Assembly (NCBI RefSeq): GCF_002831565.1
Contig: NZ_CP025096.1
Coordinates: 2,147,027 to 2,211,026 of the forward strand
From: Spirosoma pollinicola
GTDB taxonomy: Bacteria > Bacteroidota > Bacteroidia > Cytophagales > Spirosomataceae
Direction of reading: 5' to 3'
DNA length: 64,000 nt
Part shown: positions 36,471-44,441 of the stretch, in pieces
Layout: each line of letters begins with the position of its first letter
How positions within the stretch are numbered: the first letter of the stretch is position 1
The notes under the pieces: model-generated
Databases searched by the model: none
What the model was told of the DNA's origin: nothing
The model's input: the letters and a program-made list of their open reading frames with translations, nothing else
Position numbers and translations under genes: made by a program

Positions 36471-36540
36471 GAATAATGTGTAATGACTAATGGATAATGA
36501 ATGGTCAGTGGCAAAATTCATTAGTCATTACACATTATCC
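36471..36540. terminator. Low-complexity convergent hairpin
   Basis: Arms 36471-36495 and 36516-36540 (25 bases, 23 matching) composed of AATAATGTGTAATGACTAATG-type sequence, between the stop codons of the Gfo/Idh gene and the DUF2851 gene. Confidence 0.65.
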
Positions 36541-36541
36541 A

Positions 36542-37894
36542 TTATTTCAACAGCCCTGCTCCTACCTGACAATTCAGGCATTTTTTTACGGAACAGAATT
36601 CATTGTAGAGTTCAATGGCCGCCTGCGAATCGAACGCTGTGCGGATACCCAGACCAAGGGTATCCCAGTTGTCGGTCAGGCGGTTTTTTTCTGGGGGGAG
36701 TTGCTCAAGCAAGGCTATGGCCCGATCAATGTAAGCGGGTTGCCCACGATGATGGGCATAGGCCGCCAACAACGGTACAATGGTGTTGATCACTATATTT
36801 TCGGCCGAATTCTGGCCCAGAGCTGGAGCAGCCTTTGGGGTTTCTTTCCCGAATCGGTAGTGCGACTGCCAGTAGTCGGATGGCATAACCTGCAATGATT
36901 TCACCAATCGGCCAATGTCTGTTGTACCCACAAAAAGTGAGAATAAACTGGCGTGCTGCGTCAGTAAACGAGCGAATTGAGCCAGCCGGAGGGTTGGAAA
37001 GTTAGCGGGTCGAAGTCGACCCCATTTCCAGGCATGAGCCGTTATTTGTTTATCGGCATGTGCATACTTAACCGACAGGAACCGATATTCCCGCTGTAGA
37101 GTTGCTGCATAGTCATCGGGTTCGTCGATGGGTAGCAACCCTGCCGTACCAAATAACATTGCTTCGGCTTGCAACAGGTTATCTCTATGCTTCAGAATGG
37201 CTTTTAAGGGCACTGTCCGACTAAGTTGCGCCATTGGATCAGCGTTGATCTTAAAGCCCATGTTGGCTGCCAACAGTCGGTAAGCCGTTTCTTCCCAATC
37301 ACCGTTCGTTTGTCTAACAATTTCATGAACGTCTTCGGCTTTACGTTCAAGCCGCTGCATCATCGCTTTATCCAGCATAGACGTAAGGCGCAGGGGTGAC
37401 ACAGACTTAAATTGTCCGGCACAGGGAATGGCATCCGGCGAAGTGGTAAGTGCCTGAAAGCGTTCTAATAAAGCTGGGTCAGTAAGTGGGCTTAATTCCA
37501 GCGTGGGCAATGGCATTCCGTCTAGTCGATCCACACGCTTGCCATTTGCAGCGCGATCATCCTGCCAGACAACGTGCAGAATTACATTGTCATAGGCCCG
37601 GTCGTGCTGATGATTATGAGCAAGCCAATCTGACGTACGAATATGCATTTCCACTGTACCAACCCATTCTACGTTGTCAATAAGCAGACGAGCATTCGTA
37701 AAATCCGGCCCGGCATTATGATTTCGAAAGCCCGTATGTACTATCTGAACAACGTGGCCATCGGTAGTTATCAGACTATTTTTCGAGAAATACTGATATT
37801 GCCAGATAAAATACAGAAAGGATTCAGACACGGGAAAATAGCTAACAGGTATGTAGTAAGACTCTGATTGTGTCTTAAATATAAACACAATCAA
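36542..37894 (-). CDS. DUF2851 family protein
   Basis: About 450 residues. Conserved Bacteroidota family of unknown function. Visible hallmarks: ESFLYFIWQYQYF near the start, GFRNHNAGPDFTNARL, VGTVEMHIRTSDWLAHNHQHDRAYDNVILHVVW and the C-terminal CVLCG-like pair KKCLNC. His and Asp residues around residues 80-105 could bind metal, but no activity is known. The first ~20 residues are uncertain. It lies 38 bases downstream of pyrF and may be co-transcribed. Confidence 0.85.
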   Translation of the reverse strand: MIVFIFKTQSESYYIPVSYFPVSESFLYFIWQYQYFSKNSLITTDGHVVQIVHTGFRNHNAGPDFTNARLLIDNVEWVGTVEMHIRTSDWLAHNHQHDRAYDNVILHVVWQDDRAANGKRVDRLDGMPLPTLELSPLTDPALLERFQALTTSPDAIPCAGQFKSVSPLRLTSMLDKAMMQRLERKAEDVHEIVRQTNGDWEETAYRLLAANMGFKINADPMAQLSRTVPLKAILKHRDNLLQAEAMLFGTAGLLPIDEPDDYAATLQREYRFLSVKYAHADKQITAHAWKWGRLRPANFPTLRLAQFARLLTQHASLFSLFVGTTDIGRLVKSLQVMPSDYWQSHYRFGKETPKAAPALGQNSAENIVINTIVPLLAAYAHHRGQPAYIDRAIALLEQLPPEKNRLTDNWDTLGLGIRTAFDSQAAIELYNEFCSVKKCLNCQVGAGLLK

Positions 37895-37932
37895 TTAAAG
37901 TGATACCTAATATCGGTTACTTCCACGAATTA

Positions 37933-38772
37933 TCAATCCAAGCTGGCCAGGTGCTGCGCCATTTCCTGCTGTAATGCTCTGGCTTCTTCTCTAGCCCTGT
38001 CGGCAAAATCAGTCCCGTCCGATGCATACAGGATGTTTCTCGACGCATTGACCAGTAACCCACCCGTCTTTGTCAACCCTAACCGCGACACATCGGCCAA
38101 ATTACCCCCCTGAGCCCCAACACCTGGCACAAGCAGGAAATTATTGGGAGCCAGTTCCCGAATTCGTTGCAGTTCACTAGTCTGAGTGGCACCCACTACA
38201 AACATCAGTTGATCGTGGCCCGCCCAGGTTTGGGCCGTCTGGATAACGGTTTCAAATAAGGCCTGACTCCCAAGAGGGCCATCGTGCAGTTGCTGCCGCT
38301 GAAAATCGGCACTGCCGGGGTTTGACGTCAACGCCAGCAAAATAACCCATTTGCCCTCATAAGCCAGAAAGGGCAGTACAGAATCGCGACCCATGTAGGG
38401 AGCAACCGTAACCGAATCGAAAGCGAGTCCGGCTGCTGCAGAGTCAAAGAAAGTGCGGGCATACAGGTCTGAGGTATTGCCTATATCACCCCGTTTTGCA
38501 TCGGCAATGGTGAAGCAATTTTCAGGAATATACGCCAGTGTTTTTTGCAGGCTCTCCCAGCCGCGTGGTCCCTGCGCTTCGTAGAAAGCAATATTGGGCT
38601 TATAGGAAACGGCAAATTCTGCAGTTGCATCAATGATCGCTTTATTAAATGTAAATACCGGATCAGCTTCGGTCAATAAATGCCGGGGGAGTTTACGAGG
38701 GTCCGTATCCAATCCAACACATAAATAGGAACGCTTCTGAAAAATTTGCTCACTTAATTCCGAATATGTCAT
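37933..38772 (-). CDS. pyrF: Orotidine 5'-phosphate decarboxylase
   Basis: 279 residues from ATG 38772 (ATG 38784 adds four). Final step of UMP synthesis. This is the longer 'type 2' enzyme: SYLCVGLDTDPRKLP at the start, TFNKAIIDATAEFAVSYKPNIAFYE, and the catalytic FTIADAKRGDIGNTS. Substrate phosphate loop PGVGAQGGN. Divergent from rfbC. Confidence 0.95.
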   Translation of the reverse strand: MTYSELSEQIFQKRSYLCVGLDTDPRKLPRHLLTEADPVFTFNKAIIDATAEFAVSYKPNIAFYEAQGPRGWESLQKTLAYIPENCFTIADAKRGDIGNTSDLYARTFFDSAAAGLAFDSVTVAPYMGRDSVLPFLAYEGKWVILLALTSNPGSADFQRQQLHDGPLGSQALFETVIQTAQTWAGHDQLMFVVGATQTSELQRIRELAPNNFLLVPGVGAQGGNLADVSRLGLTKTGGLLVNASRNILYASDGTDFADRAREEARALQQEMAQHLASLD

Positions 38773-38885
38773 GCTCAACCGCAACGTTCTACGCTAAATG
38801 ATTATTTCCAAAAGTACAACTTGTGGTGCCAGTTTCATAAATTTGTCCGCTAAGAGTAACTACGTTTACGCAACACCCCTCTATT

Positions 38886-39431
38886 ATGCAAGTTCGGCAA
38901 ACAGCCATTGAAGGCCTGATTGAATTAATTCCACGCGTTTTTGAAGACGAGCGTGGTCATTTTTTCGAAACCTACAATAAGCCCCTTTTCGTATCGCTGG
39001 GCTTACCTATGGATTTCGTTCAGGACAATCAGTCGTTTTCTGTAAAGGGCGTTCTACGCGGTTTACACATGCAAAATTCGCCATTTGCCCAAGGCAAACT
39101 GGTTCGGGTAATTAGCGGACAAGTATTAGATGTGGCTGTTGATTTGCGCCCCGATTCGGCTACATTCGGGCAATACGAGACGTTTTTACTGGATGCTAAA
39201 TTAGCCAATATGGCCTACATACCGGAAGGTTTCGCACATGGATTTGTTGCACTGGAAGACAGTATTTTTTGCTATAAATGTACTAATGTGTACAACAAAG
39301 GGGCTGAATCTGGTATTATCTGGAACGACCCCGACCTTAACATCGACTGGGGCATCGCGAATCCTATTGTTTCCGAGAAAGATCAGGAATTACAATCCCT
39401 GCGCGACATTTTTCCGCAGGCAGTAGTTTAG
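38886..39431 (+). CDS. rfbC: dTDP-4-dehydrorhamnose 3,5-epimerase
   Basis: 181-residue cupin-type epimerase in dTDP-L-rhamnose synthesis. Signatures: FEDERGHFFETYNKP, VLRGLHMQ (catalytic His), GQVLDVAVDLRPDS, YIPEGFAHGFVAL and WNDPDLNIDW. Other rfb genes are absent here, so it is an isolated pathway gene. A perfect hairpin follows. Confidence 0.95.
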   Translation: MQVRQTAIEGLIELIPRVFEDERGHFFETYNKPLFVSLGLPMDFVQDNQSFSVKGVLRGLHMQNSPFAQGKLVRVISGQVLDVAVDLRPDSATFGQYETFLLDAKLANMAYIPEGFAHGFVALEDSIFCYKCTNVYNKGAESGIIWNDPDLNIDWGIANPIVSEKDQELQSLRDIFPQAVV

Positions 39432-39432
39432 G

Positions 39433-39526
39433 AATGTAAAATGTACAATGAATAATGGTTAACGCACATATCAGGCGTGATCACTATCTATTATCAGTGT
39501 ACATTATTCATTGTACATTTTACATT
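39433..39526. terminator. Perfect 25-bp low-complexity hairpin between rfbC and DJ-1 gene
   Basis: Arms 39433-39457 and 39502-39526 are exact reverse complements made of AATGTAAAATG / AATGAATAATG units, with a 44-base loop. It separates two converging genes. Confidence 0.7.
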
Positions 39527-39537
39527 ATTCATTAATC

Positions 39538-40230
39538 TTACTTCTCATATATTTCTTCTAACACCTTCCGGCCAACTTTTCGGGCCGAAAGCGGGTTCTG
39601 CCCCGTTACCAATCGCTCATCGACTTCAATATAGGGCATAAAGGGCAACAGGCTTTTGCTGTATAGTGCCTTTTTCTGTCGGAGCGCATCTTCCAGCAAA
39701 AACGGCACCTCTTCATCCAGTCGAACAAGTTTTTCTTCCATATTTGAGAAACCCGTTAGCTGTCGGTTGTCGATCAGCAGCGAGCCGTCAGACAAGGTTA
39801 CGTTGAGCAACGCGCTGACACCGTGGCAAACAGCCGCCACCATCCCTCCCTTTTCATAAATCTGCCGGGTCAGGCTCTGCACAGTTGGATCATTCGGAAA
39901 ATCCCACATAGTGCCATGACCACCGGTAAAATAAATAATCTGGTAATTGGCCGGGTTCACGTCCGCAAGGCGAAGGGAGTTATCCAGTTTGGCCCGAAAC
40001 GAAGGGTCATGATACCATTTCTCGTTGATGGTATCCCGCCGGTCAATGCTCTTCTCATCAATAGGAATGGGCCCACCGCTGGGACTGGCAATATCATAGG
40101 GTAAGTTACGACCCGCCAGCTCATCGTAGAAGTGGGTGGCTTCACTTAGCCACAAGCCCGTTTTATGAGACTTTGTTGGGTAGTCTGTATGATTTGTGCA
40201 GACAATAAGTGCGCGATAGATAGGGTCCAT
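39538..40230 (-). CDS. DJ-1/PfpI family protein (type 1 glutamine amidotransferase-like)
   Basis: 230-residue protein of the Hsp31-like branch. Nucleophile elbow AAVCHGVSALLNV with Cys near residue 133, preceded by the oxyanion-forming TGGHGTMWDFPND. Cytosolic. Members act as chaperones, glyoxalase III or deglycase-like enzymes; which applies here is open. Single gene. Confidence 0.88.
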   Translation of the reverse strand: MDPIYRALIVCTNHTDYPTKSHKTGLWLSEATHFYDELAGRNLPYDIASPSGGPIPIDEKSIDRRDTINEKWYHDPSFRAKLDNSLRLADVNPANYQIIYFTGGHGTMWDFPNDPTVQSLTRQIYEKGGMVAAVCHGVSALLNVTLSDGSLLIDNRQLTGFSNMEEKLVRLDEEVPFLLEDALRQKKALYSKSLLPFMPYIEVDERLVTGQNPLSARKVGRKVLEEIYEK

Positions 40231-40465
40231 GAGCAGGAGTGACGTTCGTGCTTTGAAGTTCGATGTTTACCATCAAACTTCAAACTTCGCTCGTTAAACT
40301 ATATACTTCACACTGGTTTTGGTGCAATTAGCAAGATGATGTTCCCATTTTTAAACAAGTAAAAACACCAGTGATTTACCTACAAAATAGTTTGTTTGCT
40401 TAACGGTATGCAGAAAAATATTTGCTAAAACACGAAATTTACTATAAAATCAATTGTGTTATTAT

Positions 40466-40473
40466 TATATTTG
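40466..40473 (+). promoter_or_regulatory. -7 box TATATTTG before the 131-aa gene
   Basis: TATATTTG matches TAnnTTTG and lies 28 bases before the ATG at 40502. No good -33 TTTG is seen at the right distance, so the call is tentative. Confidence 0.4.
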
Positions 40474-40501
40474 TTTATAAACCGTATTCGTACTAATCAC
40501 C

Positions 40502-40897
40502 ATGAAAATTGTAACGTATGACTCTTTACAAGCTGAACATGCCTGGATGATTGTATCCGACCAACTTCAGCAACGCAACAACATGCTGGCCAAAAGTATT
40601 TCGCACATGGAGCGCAATCAGAACGAGTTACCCATGGCCAGCCGATTGATTATATTGCGTTATCACCTCAAAATGAGTTTGCGACAACTCACGCAGGATG
40701 CGCGACAGCAAAAGCAGAAAATTGAGCGTAAAAACCAGTTAGCCGAACAGTGGATGCATGTGCATCAGTTATTTTTTTTACTACGGCAAATTGATAATGA
40801 ACTCGGGCGGGCCACTGTCGAAAATAATATACTTCGTTCCTGGCTGGAATCGGTCGAAGGCCGCGTTTATCGATCAGCGCTGGTCCATTTGAATTAG
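40502..40897 (+). CDS. Small helical protein of unknown function
   Basis: 131 residues, no signal peptide. Nearly all helical and rich in Gln, Arg and Lys, with a possible coiled coil around ARQQKQKIERKNQLAEQW (about 62-80) and a leucine/phenylalanine-rich segment after it. No family recognised. A matching -7 box precedes it and a long hairpin follows, which supports a real single-gene unit. Confidence 0.7.
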   Translation: MKIVTYDSLQAEHAWMIVSDQLQQRNNMLAKSISHMERNQNELPMASRLIILRYHLKMSLRQLTQDARQQKQKIERKNQLAEQWMHVHQLFFLLRQIDNELGRATVENNILRSWLESVEGRVYRSALVHLN

Positions 40898-40907
40898 TAA
40901 GTTGTAC

Positions 40908-40974
40908 GTGAGTCATTGGCTGATCGAACCGCCGAGCGTATTGCATTCGCCGGTTCGGTCAGCCAATGACTCAC
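40908..40974. terminator. 28-bp-arm convergent hairpin
   Basis: Arms 40908-40935 and 40947-40974 match at 26 of 28 positions around an 11-base loop, between two converging genes. On the plus strand TAATTTT follows. Confidence 0.7.
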
Positions 40975-40980
40975 TAATTT

Positions 40981-42522
40981 TCACTTCGCCCGGCTATACG
41001 TCACTCGCTTAACCGAGATGGGAATACGTCCGGGCTCGCAGGGAATTGGAGCGGGCTCCTGAGCAACTGCAGGCTGATCTAATGGCCCGTTCTGCGCAGT
41101 TGACAGCCATTCAATTTCTACCCAGCCACTTACGAGTGGTCCTTCTCTGACTGCACCGAACTCAACCTGCCCAATGTTATTCTTCAACCAGTCTGCATTC
41201 TGACTGAGGTCAATTTCGTAGGTATGAAATTGACCATCGTTAATAATTGAAAAATCCAGTTGTCGGTCAGGGGTACCCAGCATAGTAGCCTCTTCACTAC
41301 GACGCCATCTCATCCTGAATTTGTCAACCTTCGTTTTGAAGGCTGCACGCAAATAAAGTTTAGGGTTATTACCGCCTTTCCAAAAAGAATAAGGTGAGGA
41401 GATGGCCACAATATTGTTATTGTCAGGATTCGTTAGGTTGACATGGAGTTTACCCTGAATTGGCAAGCCGGCATCCTGTGCATTATGATAATACCAGCCT
41501 CTGCGCGATGTGTCGAACCGGTAATTAATTAGGGAAGAGATGGGTGTTTTTGTGTAGATGTGCGATCGAATCTCATCCAGATGACCCACAATTAATTCAT
41601 AATCCCATTCATAAACCAGATTGTGATCCAGTACAACCCGGTTTGCAGCCGCAATGTAAGAAGCAACCGTACTGTATTCATCACCACTCAAATCACTTCC
41701 AAAATAGCCTCTTTTCCATTCATAATTATCCTTCACATACAAACCCATTCCGTATCCATTGTCGTTTGTTGACGCCATCCAGGGTTCTGTTGGATAAACA
41801 TCGCCAAATAACATGGTACTGGGAGGCTGGATATGTTCAAGAGAAAGTTTGTCATTCGTATATGGCTCACTGCCTTTGTAGAACCACATATTATGATAGT
41901 CGCCATTTAAGTAGGCACAGGGAAACTCCTGCTGGCGAGCCTCATACTGGTTTTTGTCGGAGCGCAGCATCACTACTTTAGCATGCACCTTTACAAGGTT
42001 GCCTTCCAGATGAATCCAGTGCTCAATGGTTGCCTCGCCCGGTTCATTGGGTATACCGAACTGCTTGGGAATCGTTTTTACGTATAATAGATTTGGTTTC
42101 TCCTCAAGAACAACCACTTCGGATGAGTTTCCATAGGTATCGCCCGCCTGAATTGGATCCCAGCCAAGGTGCCATCCCCATCGATCCGAATAATCAATTG
42201 GACCACTATATAGAGCAATCTGGATTTGTCGGCCAAGATCAGGATTGTTAACCATATTGGCGGTACTCACTTTACCACCATGACTATCCAGAAAGGCAAG
42301 ATATGTAATGGCGCCACCGTAGTTAGTGTTGACACCAACCTTAATCTGGCCGTTTTCAATGGTATGAAGACCATCGGCTCCTCTGCGAAGCAATGGAGGA
42401 GCCGATGGAGTATGGGTAGCCGAAATGCGGGGTTGGGCATTTACTCCCCCTATTATCAGAATTACGGCAAAAACAGTGCTGTATGTTAACCGTAATAAGG
42501 TCCAAAAAAAAGGAAGGATCAT
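40981..42522 (-). CDS. Large secreted protein of unknown function
   Basis: 513 residues with a signal peptide (FAVILIIGGVNA). The N-terminal ~330 residues look like a beta-sandwich with many Trp/Tyr and an SHGGKVSTANMVNNPDLGRQIQ segment, as in glycan-active or glycan-binding folds. The C-terminal ~150 (YHNAQDAGLPIQGKLHVN to GWVEIEWLS) resembles a carbohydrate-binding jelly-roll. No catalytic motif is recognised. Just after the signal peptide, a short hairpin in the DNA encodes a PPLLRRGAD linker that looks inserted. Confidence 0.75.
   Translation of the reverse strand: MILPFFWTLLRLTYSTVFAVILIIGGVNAQPRISATHTPSAPPLLRRGADGLHTIENGQIKVGVNTNYGGAITYLAFLDSHGGKVSTANMVNNPDLGRQIQIALYSGPIDYSDRWGWHLGWDPIQAGDTYGNSSEVVVLEEKPNLLYVKTIPKQFGIPNEPGEATIEHWIHLEGNLVKVHAKVVMLRSDKNQYEARQQEFPCAYLNGDYHNMWFYKGSEPYTNDKLSLEHIQPPSTMLFGDVYPTEPWMASTNDNGYGMGLYVKDNYEWKRGYFGSDLSGDEYSTVASYIAAANRVVLDHNLVYEWDYELIVGHLDEIRSHIYTKTPISSLINYRFDTSRRGWYYHNAQDAGLPIQGKLHVNLTNPDNNNIVAISSPYSFWKGGNNPKLYLRAAFKTKVDKFRMRWRRSEEATMLGTPDRQLDFSIINDGQFHTYEIDLSQNADWLKNNIGQVEFGAVREGPLVSGWVEIEWLSTAQNGPLDQPAVAQEPAPIPCEPGRIPISVKRVTYSRAK
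42372..42407. repeat. In-gene inverted repeat
   Basis: CATCGGCTCCTC (42372-42383) and GAGGAGCCGATG (42396-42407) are exact reverse complements around a 12-base spacer. It lies in frame within the linker after the signal peptide of the 513-residue protein. Confidence 0.8.
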
Positions 42523-42613
42523 AATTAAAGTACATTTTCGTGTACCTTATGACCCATTGGCAAATATTATGCCAAAATAAATTTACAAATTAACAGTTAA
42601 GTATCACTTTCAT

Positions 42614-43639
42614 TTACCTAACAAACTGTTTCAAGGCTACATCTGACAAACTTCCCGATTGAATCAGTAAACGGTAACGAAACGTAACAGATTGACCAGA
42701 CGGTAACGTGTAGTTCATAGCGGCTGCTTTGCCATTGCTGAATACAGATGGTGCCAGTGGATTGGCCGCAAACAGACCATAACCCCTTGCGTGCCAATAG
42801 GTTGGGTAGCCAACGTTTTTCGGATTGTCCATCAACACTATCGATACAGCTTCATTCCCGACAGTGCCGGTTAGTTTGGTCCAGGGAGCGCGAGTACCCC
42901 AAACAGCATCGCCTTCCACGCCCTCGCTGGTGTGGTAAAGTCCGGTTATACCGGCATTATCCAGCGTAGGCACTTTCGTTGCCACGCCCTGCGCATCGGT
43001 AAAAACCTCGGGCTTCGTTGATGGGTGTTCGAGCTGACGGGCCAGGCGCAAAGCGATCATCCCTTCTTTATTGTCTTTAAAAACGACCTCTTTGTCAAGC
43101 GCTTTCAGGGTTGTGACCCGGTCAATAATACGTTTATCGGCACCTGCGCCAAAGATATAGGTCGTTGTTTCCTGGAGCATAGGCTTACTATCTTTATCGA
43201 GCCAGTCGGCGGTAACGACCAGTTCGGCTTGTCCTTTGCCGCTTTTCATGGACTTTACTCCCGTGTGAACAATCGTCCCAAATGGTCCCTTGTGTTCCGG
43301 CCCGATTTCGATGGAATTATTCCAGAAATCATGTCCGTTTACATCGCCGTAATTAAACCACATACCCACATGGTGCGGGTGGTCGATGCGCTCGCCCGGA
43401 CGAGGGTCAAGTGGCCAGCCACGCGTTATAAAATTCCCCCCTGCGGTCAGAATCGGATACAGAACCGGTTTTTTCAGCACCGTTGGGCCTGGATAGATGT
43501 AGGCCGTAAAGGGTTTTCCGTCTACCATAACTGTAACCTTCTTTTGGGCTTCGTTATGCGTAAGCTGAATCTGGTTCGACTGAGCCCGGCTGGTTAGGAT
43601 TGAGCCCGCCAATAAACAGGAAAAGAGAATATAGCGCAT
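42614..43639 (-). CDS. PmoA/DUF6807 family protein
   Basis: About 341 residues from ATG 43639 (43651 also possible) with a signal peptide (MRYILFSCLLAGSILTSRA). The family hallmarks RPGERIDHPHHVGMWFNYGDVNGHDFWNN and RAPWTKLTG, YPTYWHARGYGLFAANPL are visible. Annotated in databases as methane oxygenase PmoA, but this is a misnomer for these secreted Bacteroidota/Planctomycetota proteins, whose role is thought to be in carbohydrate use. No neighbours clarify it. Confidence 0.88.
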   Translation of the reverse strand: MRYILFSCLLAGSILTSRAQSNQIQLTHNEAQKKVTVMVDGKPFTAYIYPGPTVLKKPVLYPILTAGGNFITRGWPLDPRPGERIDHPHHVGMWFNYGDVNGHDFWNNSIEIGPEHKGPFGTIVHTGVKSMKSGKGQAELVVTADWLDKDSKPMLQETTTYIFGAGADKRIIDRVTTLKALDKEVVFKDNKEGMIALRLARQLEHPSTKPEVFTDAQGVATKVPTLDNAGITGLYHTSEGVEGDAVWGTRAPWTKLTGTVGNEAVSIVLMDNPKNVGYPTYWHARGYGLFAANPLAPSVFSNGKAAAMNYTLPSGQSVTFRYRLLIQSGSLSDVALKQFVR

Positions 43640-43697
43640 TGTATTGTTCATTAATCGACTTTATAAACTTCGTTTTCTGGAAAGGCAATCAAATAAA

Positions 43698-43725
43698 TCG
43701 CCCCGACCTAAAAAAGCCGGGGCGA
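43698..43725 (-). terminator. Terminator after the LEA2-like gene
   Basis: TCGCCCCGAC / GCCGGGGCGA (9 of 10 pairs) with an A-rich 8-base loop; on the minus strand TTTATTTG follows. It lies between the LEA2-like gene and the PmoA/DUF6807 gene. Confidence 0.7.
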
Positions 43726-43767
43726 CCGAAATGCTACTGAGTTAAGCGATATAAAAGCCTGTTCTCT

Positions 43768-44385
43768 TTAGTTTCCTAACAAAATTTTATTTGTTACATC
43801 CTGATCAATAGTGATATAGCCAGGATAATTAACCTGCTTACCCAGCATATCCAGCGTTGGTTTGATCCGAATGGTCAGTTTTGAGGGCTGCGTACCGCTT
43901 GCTCCAGACAGGTTCTGTACCAACTGCGTAAAGGCATCGCGCGTCTTGCTATCCGTAAGCAGTTGGTAAGCGTTGGTATTTAACCGAATCGGAACGCGGG
44001 TATGTCCACCACCGGGCTGCACTTCGATACGCTGATTCAGGAAGCCGTTGAACAACTCCTGACCAGCCAGCAAAATCCGGTATTCCAATTGATTTATACC
44101 CGCCAGCTTGTTGGTTGGATTGGTAATATCGATGTTCAGACGAGCGTCCAGCGGCACATTTCGTGTTAACAGACCGGCGGCCAGTCTTGGATAGCGGGCA
44201 GGGTTAATATCTTCCAGTTTCCGCAGTTGGCGCACATCAATTCCCGCTAGGTAAATACTGTCGGCCGACGCGATGGTATACCGACAATCGCCCAGCGTTT
44301 TGGCCTGTGAAATCTGTTTATTAACACTACACTGGCTGAACAACAACGGTAGAGCCACGAATAGTAAAGCAAGGCTTTTTTTCAT
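43768..44385 (-). CDS. LEA2/WHy-like lipoprotein
   Basis: 205 residues from ATG 44385, with lipobox LLFSQC near residue 17. The mature protein reads as a WHy/LEA type-2 immunoglobulin-like domain: LDARLNIDITNPTNKLAGINQLEYRILLAGQELFNG followed by RIEVQPGGGHTRVPIRLN. Such lipoproteins are common and of unknown periplasmic role. It lies directly after the DUF3857 trio on the same strand. Confidence 0.72.
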   Translation of the reverse strand: MKKSLALLFVALPLLFSQCSVNKQISQAKTLGDCRYTIASADSIYLAGIDVRQLRKLEDINPARYPRLAAGLLTRNVPLDARLNIDITNPTNKLAGINQLEYRILLAGQELFNGFLNQRIEVQPGGGHTRVPIRLNTNAYQLLTDSKTRDAFTQLVQNLSGASGTQPSKLTIRIKPTLDMLGKQVNYPGYITIDQDVTNKILLGN

Positions 44386-44441
44386 GTTTGATAAGTGAAT
44401 CATTTATCTATAAACGTTCGACAGCGGGCAAAGGGTTTGGT

